DNA of 63,682 nucleotides, taken from Bryobacteraceae bacterium (GTDB lineage Bacteria; Acidobacteriota; Terriglobia; Bryobacterales; Bryobacteraceae). The DNA is taken from the NCBI GenBank assembly GCA_026129905.1, contig JAHCHE010000040.1:1-63682 (forward strand), given 5' to 3'. A program made the position numbers and the translations under genes. The notes below the pieces were generated by a model. That model saw only the letters and a program-made list of their open reading frames with translations. It made no database searches and was not told the DNA's origin. This document shows, piece by piece, positions 43,514-51,036 of the stretch (positions are counted from its first letter, which is position 1; the number at the start of each line of letters is the position of its first letter).

Positions 43514-44860
43514 TCAGGGCGCAACCCGCGTAGGACGCGCCTCGGTCCCGCTGCGCCGGAACTCGAACTGCACCAGCCACTCGGAGGGTCTTCCTGACGG
43601 CCCCGGACGGAATCGCCATTGACGCGAGGCTTCCAACGCGCGCTGGGCGAAGTAGCGGCTGCTCCCGGCGGAATCCAGGCTGGCGTTCGTCACCTGGCCC
43701 GAAGGGTCGACGCGCAATCTCACCGCCACCGTCACCGAGCCGCTGATGGTGTTTCGGGCTTTGTCGGGTATGTTCGGCAGAACCTGCTTCACCACGTCGC
43801 CCGGCGTCGCAGGCCGTGCGACGGCGGCCTCCCGGCGAGCTTCCCGGCTGCCGCGTTCCGCGGACTTCGCCGGCTCTATCGGCGGCTTGCGCTCGGGCGC
43901 CGGCTCGGGTTTTGGCGGCGTCGGAATCTGTGGCGGAGGAGTGGCGGAAATCGGCGCCTGAGGGGTCTCCGCCGGGCGGCGGAACACCGCCGTGGCCACG
44001 AGCGTAGCCGCCAGCGCGACGATCGCGGCGATGGAAGCGATCGCCAGAAACCGGCGGGTACGCGCCGGGACCCTGCTTTGTTCGAGCGGCGGCGGCGACG
44101 CAACCCCCAGCCGCGAGGCGACCTCGGCCGCGTTCCAACGCCCTCCGGGGTCGCGTTTGAGACAGTGAAGCGCGATGTCCGGGAACGGTTCGGGCAGTTC
44201 CGGCAGCCCCGGTTCCTCGTGGTCTGCCGACTGCCACACGGGTAACTGCCGGGTCAGGGCGTCGACCACCGTCATCCCCAGCGACCACATGTCCGCCGCC
44301 GCCGTCAATCCTTGCTCGGGTACCTCCGGCGCGTCGTAAATGGTCGGCTCGGTGAGCGGAGGAATGCCGGGTTCAGGCCGGTGACATTCCTCGCTCGACA
44401 GCTTCAGCCGGTCCTCCACCGCCAGAATGTTTGCCGGCTGGAGCCGCCCATGTACCCATCCCTTGCCGTGCAGATAAGAGAGCGCCTCCAAGACCGGCGG
44501 GAGCATCTCGCGGGTTTCCTCGGCAGTCAACGGCCTTTCGGCCAGGACCTCCGAAAGGTTCTCCTCGGCGTGCTCCATCACCACGTAGATGAAATCGCCG
44601 TCCTCGATGCGGCAGCGGCCCGTCTCGAAAAGCTGGACCAGGTGAGGGTGGGAGAGTCGTGAGGCGGCCTTCCATCGCTCCAGGCGCCGCTCTGCCCGCC
44701 GCAGGTCCGCCGGAACCAGCTTGATGGCGGCCTTTGATGCGGAGGCGCCGGGACGCTGGGTGATGAATACGGCGCCTTGCTCGGAGCCGCCTATGTACTC
44801 CTGAAGCGGAAATTTCCCGTCGGCCACTTGGCCGTGCAGATGCTTCCAGGCCTCGGACAT
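43514..44860 (-). CDS. Membrane pseudokinase fused to a TonB C-terminal domain
   Basis: 448 residues. Residues 1-255 are a protein-kinase fold: ATP lysine in SKAAIKLV (Lys47), VVMEHAEENL hinge, an APE-type DAPEV at 176-180 and the DMWSLGMTVVDAL helix. The catalytic loop reads VHGRLQPANIL (136-146) with Arg139 where the HRD aspartate belongs, and the magnesium loop reads KLSSEE (153-158) with no DFG. It should therefore not phosphorylate. A single membrane helix (FLAIASIAAIVALAATLVAT, 271-290), a proline-rich linker and a TonB_C/energy-transducer domain (about 360-436, GSVTVAVRLRVDPSGQV, ALEASRQWRFRP) follow. The domain order places the pseudokinase in the cytoplasm and the TonB domain in the periplasm. 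Confidence 0.88.
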   Translation of the reverse strand: MSEAWKHLHGQVADGKFPLQEYIGGSEQGAVFITQRPGASASKAAIKLVPADLRRAERRLERWKAASRLSHPHLVQLFETGRCRIEDGDFIYVVMEHAEENLSEVLAERPLTAEETREMLPPVLEALSYLHGKGWVHGRLQPANILAVEDRLKLSSEECHRPEPGIPPLTEPTIYDAPEVPEQGLTAAADMWSLGMTVVDALTRQLPVWQSADHEEPGLPELPEPFPDIALHCLKRDPGGRWNAAEVASRLGVASPPPLEQSRVPARTRRFLAIASIAAIVALAATLVATAVFRRPAETPQAPISATPPPQIPTPPKPEPAPERKPPIEPAKSAERGSREARREAAVARPATPGDVVKQVLPNIPDKARNTISGSVTVAVRLRVDPSGQVTNASLDSAGSSRYFAQRALEASRQWRFRPGPSGRPSEWLVQFEFRRSGTEARPTRVAP

Positions 44861-44989
44861 GATCCTCGCTTGCGCAGCGCCCCACGCGGCCGCTTGGAGC
44901 CGCTCTTCAGACTATTGTACGCAGGAGCGCGCGCCAGGCGTCCGGCGTCCCCGCTCGGCGGAGATTTCTTCATTCCGTGGAAGCCGGAG

Positions 44990-45556
44990 TTATTCGACGG
45001 AGCGCACATGCCGGAGCCGGTCGCGGAGTGCGGCGGGCAGGCGAGCCTCCATCTCGGGCGTGATCAGGCCGACGCCGTCCATATCCTTTATGTGCACTTG
45101 GTCCTTCAGCCGGAAGCTGGTGAGTTTCATCACCAGGAGATCGAGAACCGGCGCTAGCAGGACGCCCTCCGCGGTGCGCGCAGGCGAGGAGAAATCGGGC
45201 ACGGGCTCAAGGTAATCGGGACGGATTCTTTCGCAGGCGAACACCAGGCGCACAGCGCTGCGGACTGACGGTTCCCCGGCGTCAACCAGCATGTCCACGC
45301 CCGCGGCATGCCGGTATTCGAGACCGAACGGCCGAACCGCCTCCGCGACTCTCCCGATGTCCGAGCGTTGAACGGCCACGTCGATGTCTCGGGTCAGCCG
45401 CGCGGCCAGCGGGTCGCGCTCCTGCACATGGAAGTAGACCGCCATTCCGCCGACGAGGCGATATTCGATGCCGGCAGCGGCGAAGGCGCGGCCAAGGCGA
45501 TCCACGAGATCGAAGAGCTGTTCCACTTGGCGGTCGTATGACGCGATGGTGAGCAC
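44990..45556 (-). CDS. Nucleotidyltransferase-fold protein
   Basis: 188 residues from GTG 45556. The region EYRLVGGMAVYFHVQERDPL has the GG turn, and TRDIDVAVQ supplies the D-x-D metal-binding pair of the nucleotidyltransferase superfamily, with a later GVDMLVDAGEP strand. Similar proteins include AbiEii-like toxins and hypothetical nucleotidyltransferases; no antitoxin gene is adjacent, so I do not call it a toxin-antitoxin system. It is flanked by convergent or unrelated genes and seems to be a single-gene unit. Confidence 0.75.
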   Translation of the reverse strand: MLTIASYDRQVEQLFDLVDRLGRAFAAAGIEYRLVGGMAVYFHVQERDPLAARLTRDIDVAVQRSDIGRVAEAVRPFGLEYRHAAGVDMLVDAGEPSVRSAVRLVFACERIRPDYLEPVPDFSSPARTAEGVLLAPVLDLLVMKLTSFRLKDQVHIKDMDGVGLITPEMEARLPAALRDRLRHVRSVE

Positions 45557-45618
45557 GGCGGCTCCGGCTCGATTATCGCACGGCCTGCGGAGAACGCTGT
45601 GTGATCCGGCCGGCTCAC

Positions 45619-46911
45619 TTACTGAGTCAGGGGGAGCGGCCTGCCGCCGCCGCGCGTGCCATCCCAGAACGGCTCACCCTGCGGCCCATACTCGCCGAGC
45701 CGGTCCCACAGCTCGCGGGTTCGTCCGTTCAGGTCGTATACGACCTTACCCGAGGCCACCGTCAGCTCGCACCCCAGCCGCCGGCTGCCGTCCATGCGCG
45801 CGCCGTAGGAGTCGACGAACGCGAATTGCCCGGTCTCCACCCGCAAGACCGCGATGTCGGCGATCGCGCCGGGCGAGAGGTGGCCAATCCGCTCCCGATG
45901 GATGATCTCGGCCGGCCGCCAGGTGGATCGCAGCACGACGTCGTCGAGCGACATGCCCATGTTCAGGAATTTGGACATGACGTTGAGCTGGTCCTTCATG
46001 CCCGCGTTGATGCTGCCGGAGTGGACGTCCGTGGAGATCGCGTCGGGCGGAAATCCCTGCCGGACCGCGGGTACGGCCTGGCGGAATTCGAACGCCGCTC
46101 CGCCGTGGCCGACGTCGAAGATAACGCCCCGCCGGCGCGCCTCCAGCAGGTACGGCAGCAGCTTTCCCTTTTCATCGAGCATGGGGACGGGCGCGTAGAA
46201 CGCGTGCGTGTAGATGTCGCCGGGGCGGAGTTTCTTCAGAACCAGCTCCTGAAAAGGGCGCTCCGGCCGGAACTCGCCGAAATCGATCATCACCGGGACG
46301 CCGGCGATGGTTCCCGCTTCAACGCCGCGTTCCACCGGGGCCCAGTCCGGGCCGCGATAGTGCGCCACCTTGATGCCCACGATGGTCTCGCGGTTGGCGA
46401 TGGCGAGTTCCGCGGCGGCCTTGGCGTCCATGTCGCCGACGTTCTGCTCTTCGGCGTCTCCAGGCATGCCGCTGCCGCCGATGTTGAGGAAGACCAGGAC
46501 CCGCGTACGGGCGCGGTCGACGACGGTTTTCTTGAACTCGGCGAAGTTGTGACGGCCGGACGAACCCGCGTCCACTACGGTGGTTACGCCCACGCGCGGC
46601 GCGAAGTAATCGGGGAAGATGCTGGCGTGCCCTCCGGCCAGCATGTTGCCGTTCGTCCCGGCAAAGACGTGCGCGTGGAGATCGATGAGTCCGGGGACGA
46701 CGTAGAGTCCCGACACGTCGACCACCTTCCGCGCCTGCGCGGCGGGAATGCCGGCGGCGACCGCGGCGACCAGTCCGTCGCGAACGGCCACGTCGCGCGG
46801 GCCGCCGATCCGGTTCCGCGGATCGATCACGTGACCGCCCTTGAGGAGCAGGTCATAGGCAGGCTGCGCCAGCAAGGCGCTCGCGCACAGGAACAGCATT
46901 GGGAAGCGCAT
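45619..46911 (-). CDS. Exported amidohydrolase/deacetylase family metallohydrolase
   Basis: From the ATG at 46911 the protein is 430 residues with a signal peptide (MRFPMLFLCASALLAQ). The amidohydrolase metal motif is VVPGLIDLHAHVFAG, followed by VVDAGSSG, a metal-binding Lys-containing VGIKVAHY, a THAFY His, and ISTDVHSGS for the terminal Asp. This set matches the EF_0837/AHA_3915-type family, whose genes usually sit beside a SelA-like PLP protein, as here: the divergent gene at 46976. Relatives act on amino-sugar acids or cyclic amides. The open frame can be extended upstream to 46998, but that would overlap the start of the divergent gene. Confidence 0.85.
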   Translation of the reverse strand: MRFPMLFLCASALLAQPAYDLLLKGGHVIDPRNRIGGPRDVAVRDGLVAAVAAGIPAAQARKVVDVSGLYVVPGLIDLHAHVFAGTNGNMLAGGHASIFPDYFAPRVGVTTVVDAGSSGRHNFAEFKKTVVDRARTRVLVFLNIGGSGMPGDAEEQNVGDMDAKAAAELAIANRETIVGIKVAHYRGPDWAPVERGVEAGTIAGVPVMIDFGEFRPERPFQELVLKKLRPGDIYTHAFYAPVPMLDEKGKLLPYLLEARRRGVIFDVGHGGAAFEFRQAVPAVRQGFPPDAISTDVHSGSINAGMKDQLNVMSKFLNMGMSLDDVVLRSTWRPAEIIHRERIGHLSPGAIADIAVLRVETGQFAFVDSYGARMDGSRRLGCELTVASGKVVYDLNGRTRELWDRLGEYGPQGEPFWDGTRGGGRPLPLTQ

Positions 46912-46975
46912 AGGGACCGGGTCCCATCTTAACGCGATAGTTCGGCCGGCCCGCCGCGCATATACTGGGAAGACC

Positions 46976-48163
46976 ATGAAAACCACACGCCGCCGCATCC
47001 TTCAGGCCGGCGCTCTGACGCCTGCCGTCGCTTCCGCCGCCAAGACCGCCGGTTTCACCGCCGCGTCGCCGTCCTCTCTGTATCAAAGCCTGGGCATCAA
47101 ACCCGTCATCAACGGGGTGGGAGTGGTCACCGTTCTGGGCGGGTCCATCATGCCCCCGGAAGTGGTCCGCGCCATGGAAGAGGCCTCCCGGTATTTCATC
47201 CCGCTTCCGGAGCTGCAAAGGAAAGTCGGCGCGCGCATCGCGGAACTGCTGAAAGCGCCGGCGGCGATGGTCACCTGCGGCGCGGCCTCGGCCATCACCG
47301 TGGGCACGGCCGCCTGCCTGTCGCAGGGCGACCCGGCCAGACTGCGGCAGTTGCCCAACCGCGAAGGAATCCGCTACGAGGTGATTCAGCAGAAAACGCA
47401 TCGGTCCGGCTACGAGCACCAGATGGAGCTTTGCGGCGCGAAGATCGTCCCGGTGGAGACGCGCCAGGAGCTGGAGGCGGCGATCAACGAGCGCACCGGG
47501 ATGATGTTCTTCCTGAACAAGGCGGAGCACGACGGGCAGATCAAGTCCGACGAGTTCATCCGGATCGGCAAGGCGCGCGGCGTGCCGACGATGAACGACG
47601 CGGCCTCCGACGCGACCCCGGTGGAGAACCTGTGGAAGTACACGCGGCAGGGCTTCGACCTGGTGATCTTCTCGGGCGGCAAGGCGCTTTGCGGTCCGCA
47701 AGCGAGCGGGCTGCTGCTCGGCCGCAAGGACCTGATCGAAGCTTCGCTGCCGGCCATGTCGCCGTTCGGCGGGATCGGGCGCGGCATGAAAGTAGGCAAG
47801 GAAGAGATGTGCGGCTTGCTGGCGGCGGTCGAGCGATACCTGAAGGTGGATCACGAAGCCGAGTGGCGCGTGTTGGAGGAACGGGTGACCTCGATCCGCT
47901 CGGCGCTGAACGGCGTTTCGGGCGTGCGAACCGAGCGCCACATCCCCGTGATCGCAAACCAGGTGCCGCATGTCACCCTGGAGTGGGACGAATCGGCGCG
48001 CTCCCTGACGGCGCAGCAGGCGACCGAGAAGCTGCTGGCCGGAGATCCGCCGATCCACGTGCAGCGGCCGGGCAGCGGCAAGCTGCTGATCTCGGTGTGG
48101 ATGATGCGCGGAGACGAACCCAAGGTCGTGGGCAAGCGACTGCGGGAGATTTTCGCGGCGTAG
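46976..48163 (+). CDS. SelA-like PLP-dependent enzyme with Tat-type leader
   Basis: 395 residues. The first 25 (MKTTRRRILQAGALTPAVAS) are a Tat-type leader, unusual for a PLP enzyme. The fold-type I core has INGVGVVTVLGGSIMPPEVV, the CGAASAITVGTAACL glycine/alanine turn, an MNDAASD aspartate for the pyridine nitrogen and the Schiff-base Lys236 in IFSGGKALCGPQASG. It belongs to the selenocysteine-synthase-like group that includes D-glucosaminate-6-phosphate ammonia lyase. The divergent amidohydrolase shares its 64-bp promoter region, a gene pairing known for this family. Export is predicted, not shown. Confidence 0.85.
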   Translation: MKTTRRRILQAGALTPAVASAAKTAGFTAASPSSLYQSLGIKPVINGVGVVTVLGGSIMPPEVVRAMEEASRYFIPLPELQRKVGARIAELLKAPAAMVTCGAASAITVGTAACLSQGDPARLRQLPNREGIRYEVIQQKTHRSGYEHQMELCGAKIVPVETRQELEAAINERTGMMFFLNKAEHDGQIKSDEFIRIGKARGVPTMNDAASDATPVENLWKYTRQGFDLVIFSGGKALCGPQASGLLLGRKDLIEASLPAMSPFGGIGRGMKVGKEEMCGLLAAVERYLKVDHEAEWRVLEERVTSIRSALNGVSGVRTERHIPVIANQVPHVTLEWDESARSLTAQQATEKLLAGDPPIHVQRPGSGKLLISVWMMRGDEPKVVGKRLREIFAA

Positions 48164-48291
48164 CCGGCAGGTGGCGGAACACCGCCTGGAATTGTCGCCA
48201 CGGGTGTTGCTTGTTGGTCCAGCGGAACGCTTGGCCGGCTCGATCCGGCAGCAAGGGCGCCGCTATCGCGCCTCCGTCGGACGGCGATCCG

Positions 48292-48870
48292 CTAGTCCAG
48301 CGGCTTCATCTTCAGATTGCGGTAGTACACAACGCTTTTGGGATCGTGCTGCTGGAGAGCCAGGTAGCCTTTCGTGTACGTGTTCTTCTCGTCGACGAAG
48401 TCCACCGTCGTCTTGCCGTTGACCTTGATAACGATGTGGTTGCCTTTGGCGATGATGTGCTGCGTGAACCATGTGTCCGGCGGAACGAGTTGCTCCTTGA
48501 CGTTCACGAAATCGTACAGGCTGCCCGTGCGCTTCCAGTCGGTGTGAGTGCTGTTGACCTGCGCTTCATAGCCCTTCGGGAAGCCGGGACCGAACGCCGT
48601 CCGGAAGTACATTCCCGAATTCGCCTTGTCGGCGATCTTCACCTCGGCCATGAATTCGCAATCGCCGCACTGGCGCTCCATGTAGAACAGGTGGCTCACC
48701 TCGCCGCGGCCGACGATCGCGCCGTCCTCCACCTTCCAGCTTTCCGGACGTTCGCTGGCTTTCCAGCCGTCGAGGTTCTTCCCGTTGAACATGGTGATCC
48801 AGTCCGCCGCCGCCATGGGAAGAGCCAGGCACGCCAGGATGAAACCGCACACCACTACTCGCCTGATCAT
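48292..48870 (-). CDS. Exported DUF1080 (3-keto-disaccharide hydrolase-like) protein
   Basis: 192 residues with a leader (MIRRVVVCGFILACLALPMA). The DUF1080 concanavalin-like pattern is complete: WITMFNGKNLDGWKA, the SWKVEDGAIVG strand, FMAEVKIADKANSGMYFRTA, and the tail GYLALQQHDPKSVVYYRNLK. Members bind or hydrolyse keto-sugars and glycans in the periplasm. It is one short single-domain copy and converges with the PLP gene. The 128 bp between 48163 and 48292 show nothing notable. Confidence 0.9.
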   Translation of the reverse strand: MIRRVVVCGFILACLALPMAAADWITMFNGKNLDGWKASERPESWKVEDGAIVGRGEVSHLFYMERQCGDCEFMAEVKIADKANSGMYFRTAFGPGFPKGYEAQVNSTHTDWKRTGSLYDFVNVKEQLVPPDTWFTQHIIAKGNHIVIKVNGKTTVDFVDEKNTYTKGYLALQQHDPKSVVYYRNLKMKPLD

Positions 48871-48903
48871 GTCAGTGCCTCCAAAACGAGAAGTCTATCA
48901 GAA

Positions 48904-48926
48904 ATGGGAAGGGCCGCCTTTCCCAT
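48904..48926 (-). terminator. Hairpin downstream of the cold-shock gene
   Basis: ATGGGAA (48904-48910) pairs with TTCCCAT (48920-48926) across a 9-base loop, 33 bp after the stop codon of the cold-shock gene on the minus strand. Only a weak T tract follows, so termination is plausible, not certain. Confidence 0.4.
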
Positions 48927-48958
48927 GACGGCCCCGGGGAGGGGGGAATGACGCCCGC

Positions 48959-49162
48959 CTACGGAAGCGCGACGTTTTCCGCCTGAAGCCCTTTCGGTCC
49001 TTTCTTGAGCTCAAACTCGACCATAGCGCCTTGATCCAGCTTCCGGTAGCCGTCCATCTGGATCGCGGAAAAATGAACGAACACATCTTCCCCGGTAGAG
49101 CGCCGGATAAATCCATAACCCTTCGCCGGGTTGAACCACTTCACTGTACCTTTCTCTTTCAC
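48959..49162 (-). CDS. Cold-shock protein (CspA family)
   Basis: 67 residues from GTG 49162 with AGGAG six bases ahead of the start region. [20 protein letters not shown] contains RNP1 (KGYGFI) and DVFVHFSAI contains RNP2, the single-stranded nucleic-acid binding surface; length is standard. It acts as an RNA chaperone. The upstream 244 bp (49163-49406) up to the response regulator stop would be largely its 5' leader and promoter; I see no defined regulatory structure in it. Confidence 0.95.
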   Translation of the reverse strand: MKEKGTVKWFNPAKGYGFIRRSTGEDVFVHFSAIQMDGYRKLDQGAMVEFELKKGPKGLQAENVALP

Positions 49163-49406
49163 ATCTCACTCCTGGATGGCCGCATACCAGCATGAGCGCT
49201 GCCGGGAAAATCACAAGGCAGATCGGAGCGTAAACCCCTCCCTGCCCTGCCAGGCCCATCAGAGACTCCCCGGGCAGTCTTGAGCAGCAGGGAACGACCA
49301 TTAACTGAACAACATCCGCTCTATTCTCGCAGAACTTCTTCGAGGGGGCAACACGGCCCAAGGCAAACGGAAGGCTACGGTTAAGGCAACCCGGCCACGC
49401 CGCGGT

Positions 49407-50144
49407 TTAGCGGTCCGCGTTCACGTGCAAGCCCTTGTGGATGGCGTAAAGCGCGAGTTCCAGGCGATCCGATACGCCGAGCTTGTCGAAAATGTTGTGG
49501 AGGTGGTTCTTGACCGTTTGCTCGCTGATGAACATCTTTTCGGCCATCTCGCGGTTGCGGTAGCCCTGCGCCACCAGCGCGACGATCTCTTTCTCGCGCG
49601 CGCTCAGCGGCGAGCGGGTTCCCCGGCGCGAACTCGACGCGCCGGCATCCTCGACGGTGGCGAACTGTCGCATCACCGCCGCCGTGGTGTTCGAGTCCAG
49701 CCAGATCTCGCCTTCATGCACCTTGCGGATGCTCTTGACGATCAACTCCGGCGCGGTCTGCTTGACGACGATGCCGGCGCAGCCCAACTTCATCGCCTGA
49801 ACCCATTCATTCTTGTCCTCGGAAGCGGTCAGCACAATCACGCGCGCGCCGCCTTTCACGTGCTGGAGCGTTTGCAGCACCGCCAGGCCGTCCATGCCCG
49901 GCATTCTCAAATCGAGCAGGATCAGGTCGGGTTGGGTCTGCTCCAGGCGTTCCAGCACTTCCTGTCCGTCGCCCGCCTCCGCGACGACTTCGATATCCTG
50001 CTCCAACTCGAGCAGCCTCCGAATCCCTTCCCGAACTATCGGATGGTCGTCGGCCACCATGATGCGAATCTTCGCCTTCCCTTGCTTTTCCACTTCCGGC
50101 TCCTGCTCCGCGTCGCCTCGTTCCGCAAGCGCTGCCTTCTTCAT
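49407..50144 (-). CDS. NarL/FixJ-type response regulator
   Basis: 245 residues. A charged N-terminal extension of about 25 residues precedes the receiver domain, which has ADDHPIVREG (acidic pair), the phosphoacceptor Asp78 in LILLDLRMPG, and VLTASEDKNEW for the Thr/Lys switch. A LuxR-type helix-turn-helix follows (about 180-240: SAREKEIVALVAQGYRNREM then EKMFISEQTVKNHLHNIFDK). A kinase partner is not adjacent, so it is an orphan. Two operator-like sites lie in its 5' region at 50180-50265, suggesting autoregulation. Confidence 0.94.
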   Translation of the reverse strand: MKKAALAERGDAEQEPEVEKQGKAKIRIMVADDHPIVREGIRRLLELEQDIEVVAEAGDGQEVLERLEQTQPDLILLDLRMPGMDGLAVLQTLQHVKGGARVIVLTASEDKNEWVQAMKLGCAGIVVKQTAPELIVKSIRKVHEGEIWLDSNTTAAVMRQFATVEDAGASSSRRGTRSPLSAREKEIVALVAQGYRNREMAEKMFISEQTVKNHLHNIFDKLGVSDRLELALYAIHKGLHVNADR

Positions 50145-50179
50145 CGGAGAACCTGTTCTACAAAGCTATGTCTCACTAT

Positions 50180-50265
50180 AGTACTTCATCGGCAAAGGTA
50201 CTGTCAGCGCCTTGCCCGCAGCCGGCTCTCTGGCCCGCTTCGAAGTACTTCAAGCCACAGGTACT
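50180..50265. promoter_or_regulatory. Two operator-like imperfect palindromes AGTACTTCA-N6/7-AGGTACT
   Basis: Site 1 is AGTACTTCA at 50180-50188 and AGGTACT at 50196-50202. Site 2 is AGTACTTCA at 50244-50252 and AGGTACT at 50259-50265. Each site is an imperfect inverted repeat with half-site AGTAC, and the two are repeated in the same orientation with centres about 63 bp apart, close to six turns of B-DNA. They are 36-121 bp upstream of the response regulator start. Dimeric LuxR-type regulators bind such dyads, so autoregulation with looping or cooperative binding is a reasonable proposal. Confidence 0.6.
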
Positions 50266-50355
50266 AGAGGCTCTCACCTAGATATCGGCCGTCGCAGAGC
50301 AAACTTTAGCAGGAAAGTAAGGGTACTCAAAAAGGAGGTTTCCTTCTCGTTCTCG

Positions 50356-51036
50356 CTATCCGTCGGGCGCCCGCCAGTAACGCTCGGCGTCGGAATGCCG
50401 CACGTAGTTGGCCTCGATGGCAGCCGCCTCCTGCACTCGTCCCGCTCGCAACCCAGCGGCCGCGATCCGCGCCATGGCGCCGGCGAGCACCCGAGGAGCT
50501 TCCGTCACCAACGCGTCTTCGTATCGCGTTCCCCGAAGCGCCGGCTGAAAAGGCGCGAACCCGGTGGAGATGAACTCGATTTCCTCCGGCGGCAGCGATC
50601 CAAGCCACGCGGTAAACGAAGTCGCCACCTCCGGTTGGACCGGTTCGAGCGCGGCATTGTACACGGCGCCGTACACCTCGCCTCGGCGCGCGTCCAAAAC
50701 CACGGCGCGCAGCGGGAGGCTTCCGAACGAAGCAGCGGCCGCAAGGTTCGATACCGCCACCGCGGGTCTGCCGATTACCTCCGCCAACCCCTTTACCGCG
50801 GCCAGTCCGATGCGCACGCCGGTGAATGAACCCGGACCCGAGGCGGCGGCGAAGCAATCCATGTCGCGGAGATCCCAGCCGTGTCTCGCCAGCAGGCGCG
50901 CCAGGCAGCCGTAGAGGATCTGTCCGAAGCCGTCCGGAGCGTGCAGCGGCAACTCTTCCAACACCTGGTCCCCCGCCGCCAGCGCGAGGCTGCCGTACTC
51001 GGACGTCGTGTCGAGCGAGAGAATGCGAGCGTTCAC
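50356..51036 (-). CDS. tsaB: tRNA threonylcarbamoyladenosine biosynthesis protein TsaB
   Basis: From GTG 51036 this is 226 residues, close to the usual TsaB length. The N-terminus ARILSLDTTSEYGSLAL, the ASGPGSFTGVRIGLAAVKGL block and AVVLDARRGEVYGAVY match TsaB, the ASKHA-fold protein that supports TsaD in making t6A on tRNAs. The start is embedded in GTGA with the stop of the upstream glycosidase-like gene, an odd partner for an essential tRNA modification gene. A longer in-frame start at 51219 would be inside that gene and gives non-family sequence. Confidence 0.92.
   Translation of the reverse strand: MNARILSLDTTSEYGSLALAAGDQVLEELPLHAPDGFGQILYGCLARLLARHGWDLRDMDCFAAASGPGSFTGVRIGLAAVKGLAEVIGRPAVAVSNLAAAASFGSLPLRAVVLDARRGEVYGAVYNAALEPVQPEVATSFTAWLGSLPPEEIEFISTGFAPFQPALRGTRYEDALVTEAPRVLAGAMARIAAAGLRAGRVQEAAAIEANYVRHSDAERYWRAPDG

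Noticed and set aside
44990-45556. Toxin-antitoxin system around the nucleotidyltransferase
   Set aside because: The protein has the nucleotidyltransferase motifs, but no small antitoxin-like gene overlaps or abuts it.
49163-49406. Riboswitch or other structured RNA in the cold-shock leader
   Set aside because: No consensus core of a known riboswitch could be matched by eye and no long stable hairpin is evident.
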